Made by a program: the position numbers and the translations under genes. 17,165 nucleotides of DNA, from the NCBI GenBank assembly GCA_021845645.1, contig JAJZVM010000082.1, forward strand, positions 1 to 17,165. Direction: 5' to 3'. This document shows positions 7,091 through 14,162 of this stretch, piece after piece; position 1 is the first letter of the stretch; every line of letters begins with the position of its first letter. The stretch is from Bacillota bacterium (GTDB taxonomy: Bacteria; Bacillota_E; JAJZYS01; JAJYTV01). The notes beneath the pieces are model-generated. The model was not told the origin of the DNA. It was given only the letters and a program-made list of their open reading frames with translations, and did not search any database.

Positions 7091-8170
7091 ATGGACTTCG
7101 CCTTTCACGGCAGCGCCTGGGATCTGTGCATGGTGCGCTTCGACGACGGGCTCGCGCGCGCCCTTGAAGCTGCTGGCCACAGGCGTGTGCTGATGCAGGG
7201 CAGAGGTCCCCATCTCGTCCTGGCGCACATCGACCCGCAGGACCCCAAGGCCTACCGCCGGCCGGACAGCGGCGTGTTCGTCGTCTCGCTGCTGCGGCTG
7301 CCGCGTCCGCCGGACAACCTCGACAGCCATGCCCACGGCTGGATCGTGCGCACACTCGCGAACCTGATGATCGTGGTGGCGGGCCCCGACGACCAGCCGG
7401 CAATTTACGTCCGCACACCGGACCGCACGCTCGAAAGCATCGGCGCCCCGGCCTGGAGCCCGGCGCTCTATGCGCAGCTGATGCAGCATCTGAGCATGCT
7501 CGACGTCCACCTCGTGGTCGACAACATCTTCGACCGCGACCTCGAGCCGGAACTGCGCCAGGGCGGCGACGCGCTGCCGGCGATGCGCCGTGCGGCTGCA
7601 AGGCTCGCCGAACTGGGGGCCTTGACCTCCGGCCCGCCGGTCGGCGACATGCTCGCGCCACAGGAACTGCGTCACCTGCAGCGGCTCTACCAGGGCAGCC
7701 GCATGTCCAGCGGCAATTTGAGCCAGCGCCACGACGCGCGGCGCTTCTGGATGTCCACGAGTGGGGTTGACTGGGCCCAGCTCGGGACGGTAGGACGCGA
7801 CGTCGAGCTCGTCAAGGGCTACGACCCAGGCAGCCGCGCCCTGCTCATCTCCGTGCCTCCCGGTGTGCGGCCCCGCCGCGTCTCGTCCGATGCCCTGACG
7901 CACCACCTGGTCTACCGCAGCCAGCCCGGCGTCGGCGCGATCGCGCACCTGCACGCCTGGTTCGACGACGTGCAGGCGGTAGGACCGGACTACGCGCGGG
8001 GCAGCCTCGAGCGCGCGCATGTCGTCGCCTCGCTGGTGCAGGAGGCGGCGGACCCGTTCCACGCCATCGTTGGCATCGAGCGGCACGGCGTAATCGTGAC
8101 GGGCGAGACCCTGGACGAGATCGTGCAGCGCGTGTCGGACCGCGGCGTGCTCCCGGTACCCTGCCGTTAG
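7091..8170 (+). CDS. Two-domain protein with C-terminal class II aldolase/adducin-like domain
   Basis: 359 residues from the ATG at 7091, chosen because GGGAGCGGAG sits just upstream and the protein then begins plausibly (MDFAFHGSAWDL). An in-frame ATG at 7034 would add 19 residues. Residues from about 195 to 350 match a class II aldolase/adducin domain: SSGNLS (206-211), STSGVDW (222-228), RVSSD (263-267), a metal-binding HLH (286-288) and a third His in ERHGVIVTGETLDE (H332). Where fuculose-phosphate-type aldolases have a catalytic Glu after SS, this protein has Asp267. The first 190 residues (containing FRR-like YRRPDSGVFVVSLLRL and a long HAHGWIVRTLANLMIVV segment) belong to no family I can name. 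Metal-dependent aldol cleavage or a related epimerase or decarboxylase activity is possible; the substrate is unknown. Confidence 0.75.
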   Translation: MDFAFHGSAWDLCMVRFDDGLARALEAAGHRRVLMQGRGPHLVLAHIDPQDPKAYRRPDSGVFVVSLLRLPRPPDNLDSHAHGWIVRTLANLMIVVAGPDDQPAIYVRTPDRTLESIGAPAWSPALYAQLMQHLSMLDVHLVVDNIFDRDLEPELRQGGDALPAMRRAAARLAELGALTSGPPVGDMLAPQELRHLQRLYQGSRMSSGNLSQRHDARRFWMSTSGVDWAQLGTVGRDVELVKGYDPGSRALLISVPPGVRPRRVSSDALTHHLVYRSQPGVGAIAHLHAWFDDVQAVGPDYARGSLERAHVVASLVQEAADPFHAIVGIERHGVIVTGETLDEIVQRVSDRGVLPVPCR

Positions 8171-8558
8171 AGCCACCCAAAACTGCGCAAGGGTATGCTT
8201 CGAGGGGGCCGGCTTCACTGTGGCCAGAAGACTGCCGCCAAAGCCACGCTGATCTTGGCCAAGTCGCGGCGGCGATGCTTTCCGGCCGTGGGTTTACCGG
8301 CAGGCGCCGTAAAGCCCCCGGCTGCAGACAGACTTCGGCCGTGAGGAGGGCGTCAACCATCGCGTTGACCTCCGTGCATTGGAGAGTTCAGGAGAGATTG
8401 GTGCGCTTTTCAGGCGCACAGTTGGCCGACAGGCGTCCGAGCGCTGGTGGCCGGGGCAGAAGGGGCAAGGCCGCGATCGCCCAGCCTGAGGCGCTGGACG
8501 TGCGCGGCAGGGCAGGGAAGCGCGTCGTCGTCGCGAACGTCCCGGCGGGGGGATGGCG
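8171..8558. other. Intergenic region before the short-chain dehydrogenase gene
   Basis: About 390 bases without a convincing gene. A small hairpin GTGCGC-N7-GCGCAC lies at 8401-8419. The frames that cross the region are Arg-rich and show no family features. I see no clear promoter. Confidence 0.45.
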
Positions 8559-9275
8559 ATGTCGGAAAGGGAGTCGGTCCTGATCGTCGGTGCCGGGCCG
8601 GGCCTGGGCAAAGCCCTCGGCGAGGCGTTCGCCCGTGGCGGCTGGCCGGTGGCCTTGGCCGCACGCTCCGAGGTGCCCGAGGGATTTGCGGAGCAGCTGC
8701 GTGCCTCAGGGCACGAGGCGATAGCGCTGGCCTACGACGCCAGCGTCGACGCGCAGGTGGCGGAGGCGGTCGCGCGGGTGGCCGAGAGGCTTGGCCCGGT
8801 AGGCGTGCTCGTCTACAATGCCGGCAACATGGCGCGTGGCGACGTGCACGAGATCTCTCCAGCGGATTTCCGCGGCGCGCTCGACGCGGGGCCGTACGGC
8901 GCGTTCCTGCACGCGCGGGCGGTGCTACCCGGCATGATCGCCCGCGGGCGCGGCGTCATCCTGTTCACAGGGGCCACGTCCGCCGTGCGGGCCCCGGCCA
9001 GGGCACCCGCGTTCGCCTCGGCGAAGTTCGCGCTCAGGGGACTTGCGATGTCCCTTGCGCGGCGCTGGGGCCCCGTGGGTATCCATGTGGCGCATGTGCT
9101 GGTGGACGGCGTCATCCGCACGCCCCGGGCGGCCGCCTACCTGGCTGCGGACGAGCCCGCCCTGCGGCCCGAGGACATTGCCGCAAGCTATGTCGCGCTC
9201 GCGCAGCAGCCGCCTTCGGCCTGGACGTTCGAACTGGATCTGCGCCCCGCGGGCGACGACATCGGCGAGAACTGA
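8559..9275 (+). CDS. Atypical short-chain dehydrogenase/reductase (SDR)
   Basis: 238 residues from the ATG at 8559, with the GGGGGGA ribosome-binding site at 8547-8553 at a good distance; an ATG at 8553 would overlap that site. It shows the Rossmann nucleotide-binding loop GAGPGLGKAL (11-20), the NAG motif of SDR enzymes (YNAGN, 86-90), and the helix with the catalytic Lys (FASAKFALRGLA, K156). The usual active-site Tyr, four residues before the Lys, is Phe152. Thr/Ser residues at 137-141 occupy the usual Ser position. This form, with GAGPGLG and Phe for Tyr, occurs in a subgroup of bacterial SDR proteins, so it is not a sequencing slip. Ordinary alcohol/ketone oxidoreduction is doubtful. It has its own leader and is not fused to either neighbour. 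Confidence 0.85.
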   Translation: MSERESVLIVGAGPGLGKALGEAFARGGWPVALAARSEVPEGFAEQLRASGHEAIALAYDASVDAQVAEAVARVAERLGPVGVLVYNAGNMARGDVHEISPADFRGALDAGPYGAFLHARAVLPGMIARGRGVILFTGATSAVRAPARAPAFASAKFALRGLAMSLARRWGPVGIHVAHVLVDGVIRTPRAAAYLAADEPALRPEDIAASYVALAQQPPSAWTFELDLRPAGDDIGEN

Positions 9276-9697
9276 ATCTCAAAGGCTCTGGCGCATGTGC
9301 ACTCGCGCAGGGCTCCTTTGGCGGCTCCTGTGGGAGGTGCCGCCGGCGTGCGGACAACCCGTCGTTCAACCTGGCAGTCGAGGCAAGTGGCGGGGGGCCT
9401 GGCTGGCCGCGGCGCAATGGAGCCTCCGGCGCAGCCATCGAGTCGGGCCCTTCGGGTGCCGCGATCGGCCCGGCGTTTCCCTCATTCCTGGCTGAAGCCG
9501 CCCGCCGCCTTGGCCAATAGGTCCCAATGGACGTAGGCGCTCTCGTCTACCCTCACTAAGATCATTGCGATAGGGCCGGATCGAGCGCACAAGGAAGCTG
9601 GCACGCGCAACGCGCCGCCGCCTTCCGGAACGCCGCGCCGGTCCCCCCGCCGTGTGATCCGGGGAGTAGCGGCGAGGCGCGGGAAGGGGATTCATCC
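9276..9697. other. Intergenic region and leader of the 2-oxoacid oxidoreductase operon
   Basis: About 420 bases without a convincing gene. It holds a hairpin soon after the dehydrogenase stop and, near the end, the ribosome-binding site GGGAAGGGG (9681-9689) of the epsilon subunit gene. The promoter of the five-gene operon should lie here, but no clear -35/-10 pair could be fixed. Confidence 0.45.
9320..9344 (+). terminator. Hairpin after the short-chain dehydrogenase gene
   Basis: GGCGGC (9320-9325) pairs with GCCGCC (9339-9344), and after one mismatch CCT pairs with AGG around a GTGGG loop. It lies 45 bases past the stop. There is no T-tract after it, so intrinsic termination is uncertain. 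Confidence 0.32.
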
Positions 9698-11029
9698 ATG
9701 CACCAGGTCCGTTCGCGGTTCGGCGAACTCCGGCCGCCGCTTAAAGGTCCGGACGAGGCAGCATTCGAGGCGGAACGCTGTCTCTTTTGCGGCGACACCT
9801 ACGCCAAGGCGCCGTGTACCGTCGCCTGCCCGGCCGACATCGACGTACCAGGCTTCATCCGTGCCATCGCCGAGGGAAACCGCAACCAGGCGGCCGACAT
9901 CATCTTCGCCGAGAATCCTGTCGGCGGGAGCTGCGCCCGCGTCTGTCCGACCCAGGAATTGTGCGAAGGCGCGTGCGTCCTGAACCACGACGGCGAACGG
10001 CCGGTCTCCATCGCCCGGCTGCAGCGTTACGCCACCGACTCGCGTCTTGTGCAGGGTCGTCCCCTCGACACGCAGAAGGCGGCAGGCAGCGCGAAGGTGG
10101 CTGTGATCGGGGCGGGCCCGAGCGGACTCGCCTGTGCGAGCGTGCTCACGGGCCTCGGGCTCCAGGTGACCGTGTTCGACGCGCGCGCGGCCGTGGGCGG
10201 CCTCGTGCGCTACGCCATCGCGCCGTACCGGCTTTGGGCCTCACCGCTCGACGAGGAGGCGCAGCAGCTGATCGCGCGCGGTGTGGAGTTCCAGCTGGGC
10301 CGCTCGATCGACGGCCCCGACGCGCTCAGGGCACTCGAGTCTGAGTACGAGGCGATCTACCTTGGCGTCGGGCTGGGCGAGGACACGATGCTGGACCTGC
10401 CTGGCAAGGATCTCGCCGGCGTGCAAGCCGCGCTGCCGTGGATCGAGGCACTCAAGGCAGGCATGATGCCGCCTCTCGGCGAGCGGGTGGCGGTCATCGG
10501 CGGCGGCAACACCGCGATCGATGTCGCGCGCGAGGCGCTGCGACTCGGTGCGCGCGAGGTCACCATGCTCTACCGGCGGACCCAGGCCGAAATGCCCGCC
10601 TACGGCTTCGAGGTGGAGGAAGCCCGCGAAGAGGGAGTGCGCTTCCTTTGGCTGATCATACCCATCGGCTATGTGGGCAAAGGGCATGTCGAGGGCGTGA
10701 CCTGCCGCTACGCGAGGCTCTCCGAGGCCGACGTGTCTGGCCGGCGCCGTCCAGAGGAGATCCAGGGCACCGACTTCGTCTTCCCCTGCGACACGGTCAT
10801 CACGGCGCTGGGCCAGAACCCGCGCCAGGAGTTCCTCGGCTGGATCCCCGGACTCGAGGTGAAGGGCGGCCGCATCGTCGTCGACGAGGAGACCGGCCAG
10901 ACCGGCAACCCGAAGTACTACGCGGGCGGCGACGCCGTCAACGGCGGCGCGACGGCCGTCGAGGCCGTGCGCGAGGCCAAGCGCGCCGCGCTCGCGATCG
11001 CTCGGCGGCTCGAGGAGGTGCGGGCATGA
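9698..11029 (+). CDS. 2-oxoacid:acceptor oxidoreductase, GltD-like FAD/NAD(P)H (epsilon) subunit
   Basis: 443 residues, with the ribosome-binding site GGGAAGGGG at 9681-9689. The N-terminal region carries eight cysteines in the GltD pattern (C28, C31, C40, C44, C79, C83, C89, C93) that can hold two iron-sulfur clusters. The FAD site is VIGAGPSGLA (137-145) and a second Rossmann site GGGNTAIDVAR (268-278) binds NAD(P)H, followed by YRRTQAEMP. The end has the flavoprotein motif YYAGGDAVNGG. The relatives are the glutamate synthase small subunit and the electron-entry subunit of NADH-dependent phenylglyoxylate dehydrogenase (PadH). Encoded directly before the gamma gene with an ATGA overlap (11026-11029), it most likely transfers electrons from the TPP core to NAD(P)+. 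Confidence 0.9.
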   Translation: MHQVRSRFGELRPPLKGPDEAAFEAERCLFCGDTYAKAPCTVACPADIDVPGFIRAIAEGNRNQAADIIFAENPVGGSCARVCPTQELCEGACVLNHDGERPVSIARLQRYATDSRLVQGRPLDTQKAAGSAKVAVIGAGPSGLACASVLTGLGLQVTVFDARAAVGGLVRYAIAPYRLWASPLDEEAQQLIARGVEFQLGRSIDGPDALRALESEYEAIYLGVGLGEDTMLDLPGKDLAGVQAALPWIEALKAGMMPPLGERVAVIGGGNTAIDVAREALRLGAREVTMLYRRTQAEMPAYGFEVEEAREEGVRFLWLIIPIGYVGKGHVEGVTCRYARLSEADVSGRRRPEEIQGTDFVFPCDTVITALGQNPRQEFLGWIPGLEVKGGRIVVDEETGQTGNPKYYAGGDAVNGGATAVEAVREAKRAALAIARRLEEVRA

Positions 11030-11592
11030 TCGAGGTGCGCTGGCACGGCCGGGGCGGCCAGGGGGCCAAGACGGCGTCGCACGTGCTCGCCGTCGCGTAT
11101 CTGAAGGAGGACAAGTCGGTTCAGGCCTTCCCGGAGTACGGGCCGGAGCGCTCCGGCGCGCCGATGCTCGCGTACACGCGCGTCGACGACCGGCCGATCC
11201 GACGGCACTGCGCAGTCACGCAGCCGGACATCGTCGTCGTGCTCGACCCGAGCCTGACGCGCGAGGTGCCTGTCACGAGCGGGCTGAGGAGCGATGGCCG
11301 GCTGCTCCTCAACGTCAACGAAGCCGAGGCAGACGACGAGGCCGCCGGGACGTATCCGGGGCAGGTGCTCGCCGTGCAGGCCGACCAGCTGGCGCGCGAG
11401 GCCGGCACGCGGTTTCCCAACGTCGTGCTGCTTGGCGCCTACGCCGGCTGGGTCGGCTCGCCGTCCCTCGACCACATGCAGGAGGCCCTTCTCGAAGTGA
11501 TGGGCCACCTGCCGGAGAAGGCCAGGAGCGCATCGGTGCGTGCCATGACCGCTGGCTACGCCGCGGGTGAAAGGGGTAGGGCCGATGGCTAG
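11026..11592 (+). CDS. 2-oxoacid:acceptor oxidoreductase gamma subunit
   Basis: 188 residues, the usual length (about 180-200) for the separate gamma subunit of pyruvate/2-oxoacid:ferredoxin oxidoreductases. The N-terminal signature is WHGRGGQGAKTASHVLA (6-22), then AFPEYGPERSGAPMLAYTRV. In this enzyme family the gamma subunit contributes to coenzyme A binding and active-site closure. The ATG overlaps the epsilon stop (ATGA), and the 3' end overlaps the delta gene by eight bases. Together with delta, alpha and beta it forms the standard four-part core. The sequence does not reveal the 2-oxoacid used. Confidence 0.92.
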   Translation: MIEVRWHGRGGQGAKTASHVLAVAYLKEDKSVQAFPEYGPERSGAPMLAYTRVDDRPIRRHCAVTQPDIVVVLDPSLTREVPVTSGLRSDGRLLLNVNEAEADDEAAGTYPGQVLAVQADQLAREAGTRFPNVVLLGAYAGWVGSPSLDHMQEALLEVMGHLPEKARSASVRAMTAGYAAGERGRADG

Positions 11593-11920
11593 CGAGCGCC
11601 AAGACGCCTTCATGCGTCCGGGCGGCGTGGTGCTGCCAGGCGACGTCGCCCGGCCGCGCACCGGCGGCTGGAGAACAGGCGTCAAGCCGGCTGTGCAGCT
11701 CGAAAAGTGCGTCGACTGCCTGCTGTGCTGGATCCACTGTCCGGACATGGCGGTGCAGCACAAGCAGGGTGTTTTCCAGGGCTTCGACTACGACCTGTGC
11801 AAGGGCTGCGAGGTCTGCGCGGAGGTCTGCCCGACAGGGGCGATCCAGATGGTGGCGGAGGCGACGCAGCTCGATCCGCGCGGCGCCATCCTGCCGGAGG
11901 GGGAAGGGCGCGATGGCTAG
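11585..11920 (+). CDS. 2-oxoacid:acceptor oxidoreductase delta subunit (2[4Fe-4S] ferredoxin)
   Basis: 111 residues from the ATG at 11585, which has GAAAGGGG eight bases upstream; an in-frame GTG at 11567 would add six residues but lacks that spacing. The first 40 residues form a Gly/Pro-rich extension (PGGVVLPGDVARPRTGGW) of the kind that packs against the core subunits. Two cluster motifs follow, CVDCLLCWIHCP (C42, C45, C48, C52) and CKGCEVCAEVCP (C72, C75, C78, C82). This subunit carries electrons from the beta-subunit cluster outward, here presumably to the epsilon flavoprotein. It overlaps the neighbouring genes by eight bases on each side. Confidence 0.92.
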   Translation: MASERQDAFMRPGGVVLPGDVARPRTGGWRTGVKPAVQLEKCVDCLLCWIHCPDMAVQHKQGVFQGFDYDLCKGCEVCAEVCPTGAIQMVAEATQLDPRGAILPEGEGRDG

Positions 11921-13097
11921 GACGACTCTGGGCCAGGAGGTCCTGACGGGCGGCGAAGCGACTGCGCACGCCATGCGCCAGATCCGGCCCGACGTGGTGC
12001 CGATCTACCCGATCACGCCACAGACGCCGATCATCCAGACGTTCAGCCGCTTCGTCGCGGACGGCAGGGTCGACACGGTGCTGCTGCAGGTGGAATCCGA
12101 GCACTCGGCGATGAGCGCGGCTGTCGGAGCAGCTCTCGCGGGTGCGCGCACGATGACCGCCACCGCGTCGCAGGGCCTCGCACTGATGATCGAGGTGCTC
12201 TACATCGCGTCTGGACTCCGGGCGCCGGTGGTGATGGCGGTAGGCAACCGGGCCCTTTCCGCGCCGATCAACATCCACGGAGACCACTCCGACGGCATGC
12301 TGGCGCGCGACAGCGGTGCCGTGCAGATCTTCGCGCAGGATGCGCAGGAGGCTTACGACCTGATGGTCATGGCGCCGCGCATCGCCGAGCATGCCGCGGT
12401 GCTCCTGCCGGTTCTCGTCGGCCAGGACGGCTTCAGCGTCACCCACAGCGCCGAGAACGTCAGCCTTTTGCGGGACGAGGAGGTCCAGGACTTCGTCGGC
12501 CCGTACGAGATCCCGTATCCCTTGCTCGGCGACCGTCCGAGCAGCCAGGGCCTGTTTGCGATGCCAGACTCCTACTACGAGCTCAAGGTCCGGCAGGCGC
12601 AGGCGCTCGAAGCGGCCGAGCAGGTCTTCGCCGATGTGGGCCGCGCGTTCGCGCTGCGCTTCGGCCGCCATATCGGCGCGGTGGAGGCGTACCGCATGGA
12701 TGGCGCGGAGCGCGCCATCGTACTGATCGGCTCGACGGCCGGCACCGCCAAGGACGCCGTCGACGCGCTGCGCCAGCGCGGCGAGAAGGTCGGCCTCGTC
12801 GTGGTCCGGCTCTACAGGCCGTTCCCGCACCAGGTGCTCGCGGAGGCGCTCGGCGGGGTCGAGCGCGTCGCGGTGCTCGACCGGGCCGTCTCGCCCGGAA
12901 CCTACCCGCCGCTCTATTCCGACATCCGCGCGGGGTACGCGGGCACTGCGGAGCTGCGCAGCTACGTCTACGGCCTGGGCGGGCGCGACACGGCACCCGA
13001 GGACATCGAGCGGGTCTACAGAGACCTCCTGGTGCCGCGGACGGCCGGCATCCGCTACCTCAACCTCATGGGGGAGGATCAGCATGGCGAGTCTTAA
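11913..13097 (+). CDS. 2-oxoacid:acceptor oxidoreductase alpha subunit
   Basis: 394 residues from the ATG at 11913, preceded by GGAGGGGGAAGGG and overlapping the delta stop by eight bases. Frames extending further upstream are Arg-rich noise. Family motifs are in order: YPITPQTPI (32-40), VESEHSAMSA (60-69), TATASQGLALM (82-92) and NRALSAPINIHGDHSD (112-127). A transketolase-type C-terminal domain (about 220-370) follows. This is the pyrimidine-binding/substrate subunit of the TPP enzyme that decarboxylates a 2-oxoacid to acyl-CoA. The length fits pyruvate-type and phenylglyoxylate-type (PadG) alpha subunits; the substrate remains open. Confidence 0.93.
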   Translation: MARTTLGQEVLTGGEATAHAMRQIRPDVVPIYPITPQTPIIQTFSRFVADGRVDTVLLQVESEHSAMSAAVGAALAGARTMTATASQGLALMIEVLYIASGLRAPVVMAVGNRALSAPINIHGDHSDGMLARDSGAVQIFAQDAQEAYDLMVMAPRIAEHAAVLLPVLVGQDGFSVTHSAENVSLLRDEEVQDFVGPYEIPYPLLGDRPSSQGLFAMPDSYYELKVRQAQALEAAEQVFADVGRAFALRFGRHIGAVEAYRMDGAERAIVLIGSTAGTAKDAVDALRQRGEKVGLVVVRLYRPFPHQVLAEALGGVERVAVLDRAVSPGTYPPLYSDIRAGYAGTAELRSYVYGLGGRDTAPEDIERVYRDLLVPRTAGIRYLNLMGEDQHGES

Positions 13098-14055
13098 GCA
13101 GCTGGCCCTGCGCGAGGAGGAGCGTCCCCGCTTCACAGGGGGCCACTCGCTCTGCGCGGGTTGCGGCATTCCGACGATCGTGCGCACCGTCTTCGACTCG
13201 ATCCCAGGTCCGGTCGTGGCGGTGAGCGCGACCGGCTGCCTCGAGGTCGCCACCACGCGCTACCCGTTCACGGCATGGGGCGTGCCTTGGCTGCACGTCG
13301 CGTTCGAGAACGCCGCGGCGGTCGCGAGCGGCGTCGAAGCCGCCTACCGCGCCTTGGCCCAGCGCGGTCGCCTTTCGGGCGAGCGGGTGACGATCGTCGT
13401 CTTCGCGGGCGACGGCGGCACATACGACATCGGCCTGCAGGCGCTTTCCGGCGCGCTCGAGCGCGGCCATCGCTTCCTGTACGTCTGCTACGACAACGAA
13501 GCCTACATGAACACGGGCATCCAGCGCTCAGGCGCCACGCCGTTCGCCGCGTCGACGACGACGAGCCCTGTCGGCAGCGTGGGCCGCGGCAAGGCCGAGG
13601 TGCGCAAGGACCTCACGGCCATCGTCGTGGCGCACCACATCCCATACGCCGCGCAGGCGTCCACCTCGCACTGGCAGGATCTGAGCGTCAAGGTGGAGCG
13701 TGCCGTGGCGCAGGAAGGGCCGAGCTTCCTCAACATCCTTTCGACATGCCCGCCGGGCTGGGGCCACGAGGCGCGCGACGGCGCGCGCGTGGCGCGCCTC
13801 GCGGTGGAGAGCCGCTACTGGCCGCTCTTCGAGGTCGTCGACGGTCACTATCGCCTGACGCACTACCCCCAGCACCCGATGGCACTGGTCGAGTGGCTCG
13901 AGATGCAGAAGCGCTTTTCGCACCTGCGCGGCATCGCGAGCGTCGACCTCGAATCTGAGCTCGAGCGGGAGATCGTCGCGCAGTGGCAGGAACTCGAGCG
14001 GCGCACGGCTGAGTCCAAGGCGTGGTTCGAGGACAGGGCGACCGAGAGCGCCTGA
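13084..14055 (+). CDS. 2-oxoacid:acceptor oxidoreductase beta subunit (TPP-binding)
   Basis: 323 residues, overlapping the alpha gene by 14 bases; GGGGGAGGATC before the ATG is a good ribosome-binding site. The thiamine-diphosphate motif runs from GDGGTYDIG (109-117) to the Mg-binding Asn region YDNEAYMNTG (136-145). Four cysteines placed as in pyruvate:ferredoxin oxidoreductase beta subunits hold the proximal [4Fe-4S] cluster: C24 and C27 (LCAGCG), C52 (ATGCLEV) and C222 (STCPPGW). The sequence closely resembles the archaeal and Thermotoga-type pyruvate/2-oxoacid beta subunit. It is the last gene of the five-gene operon, because a strong hairpin starts nine bases after the stop. Confidence 0.94.
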   Translation: MASLKQLALREEERPRFTGGHSLCAGCGIPTIVRTVFDSIPGPVVAVSATGCLEVATTRYPFTAWGVPWLHVAFENAAAVASGVEAAYRALAQRGRLSGERVTIVVFAGDGGTYDIGLQALSGALERGHRFLYVCYDNEAYMNTGIQRSGATPFAASTTTSPVGSVGRGKAEVRKDLTAIVVAHHIPYAAQASTSHWQDLSVKVERAVAQEGPSFLNILSTCPPGWGHEARDGARVARLAVESRYWPLFEVVDGHYRLTHYPQHPMALVEWLEMQKRFSHLRGIASVDLESELEREIVAQWQELERRTAESKAWFEDRATESA

Positions 14056-14063
14056 CCGGCCTG

Positions 14064-14098
14064 AGCGCCCCGGCGGGAGATCTTCCCGCCGGGGCGCT
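14064..14098 (+). terminator. Strong hairpin after the oxidoreductase operon
   Basis: A perfect 15-bp stem (GCGCCCCGGCGGGA and its complement, with an outer A-T pair) surrounds the GATCT loop, beginning nine bases after the beta stop. It is followed by GCGCTTTCG, so the T-tract is short, as with the hairpin at 2370-2405. It probably ends or attenuates the operon before the FAH gene. Confidence 0.78.
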
Positions 14099-14147
14099 GC
14101 GCTTTCGTGCAGGAAAATGCGCGGCTCGTACCCAACAGGTAGGACGT

Positions 14148-14153
14148 GAGGAG
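14148..14153 (+). promoter_or_regulatory. Shine-Dalgarno GAGGAG that fixes a TTG start
   Basis: GAGGAG lies nine bases before the TTG at 14163, which opens MRLGSVGRGGSAFVVAVV, a typical fumarylacetoacetate-hydrolase-family N-terminus. The longer frame starting at 14022 would run through the hairpin at 14064-14098 and overlap the beta gene. Confidence 0.7.
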
Positions 14154-14162
14154 CGTGGTCAC

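Noticed and set aside
6752..8218. Minus-strand open frame of 488 codons opposite the aldolase-domain gene
   Set aside because: No recognisable family features; the + strand frame carries the class II aldolase motifs in order.
8401..8419. Hairpin GTGCGC-TTTTCAG-GCGCAC as a terminator or regulatory element
   Set aside because: A six-base stem is short, it is far from the flanking genes and has no T-tract; likely chance in GC-rich sequence.
14022..14162. Longer FAH-family start at 14022
   Set aside because: It would overlap the beta subunit gene and translate through the perfect hairpin at 14064-14098; the extra residues do not resemble the family.
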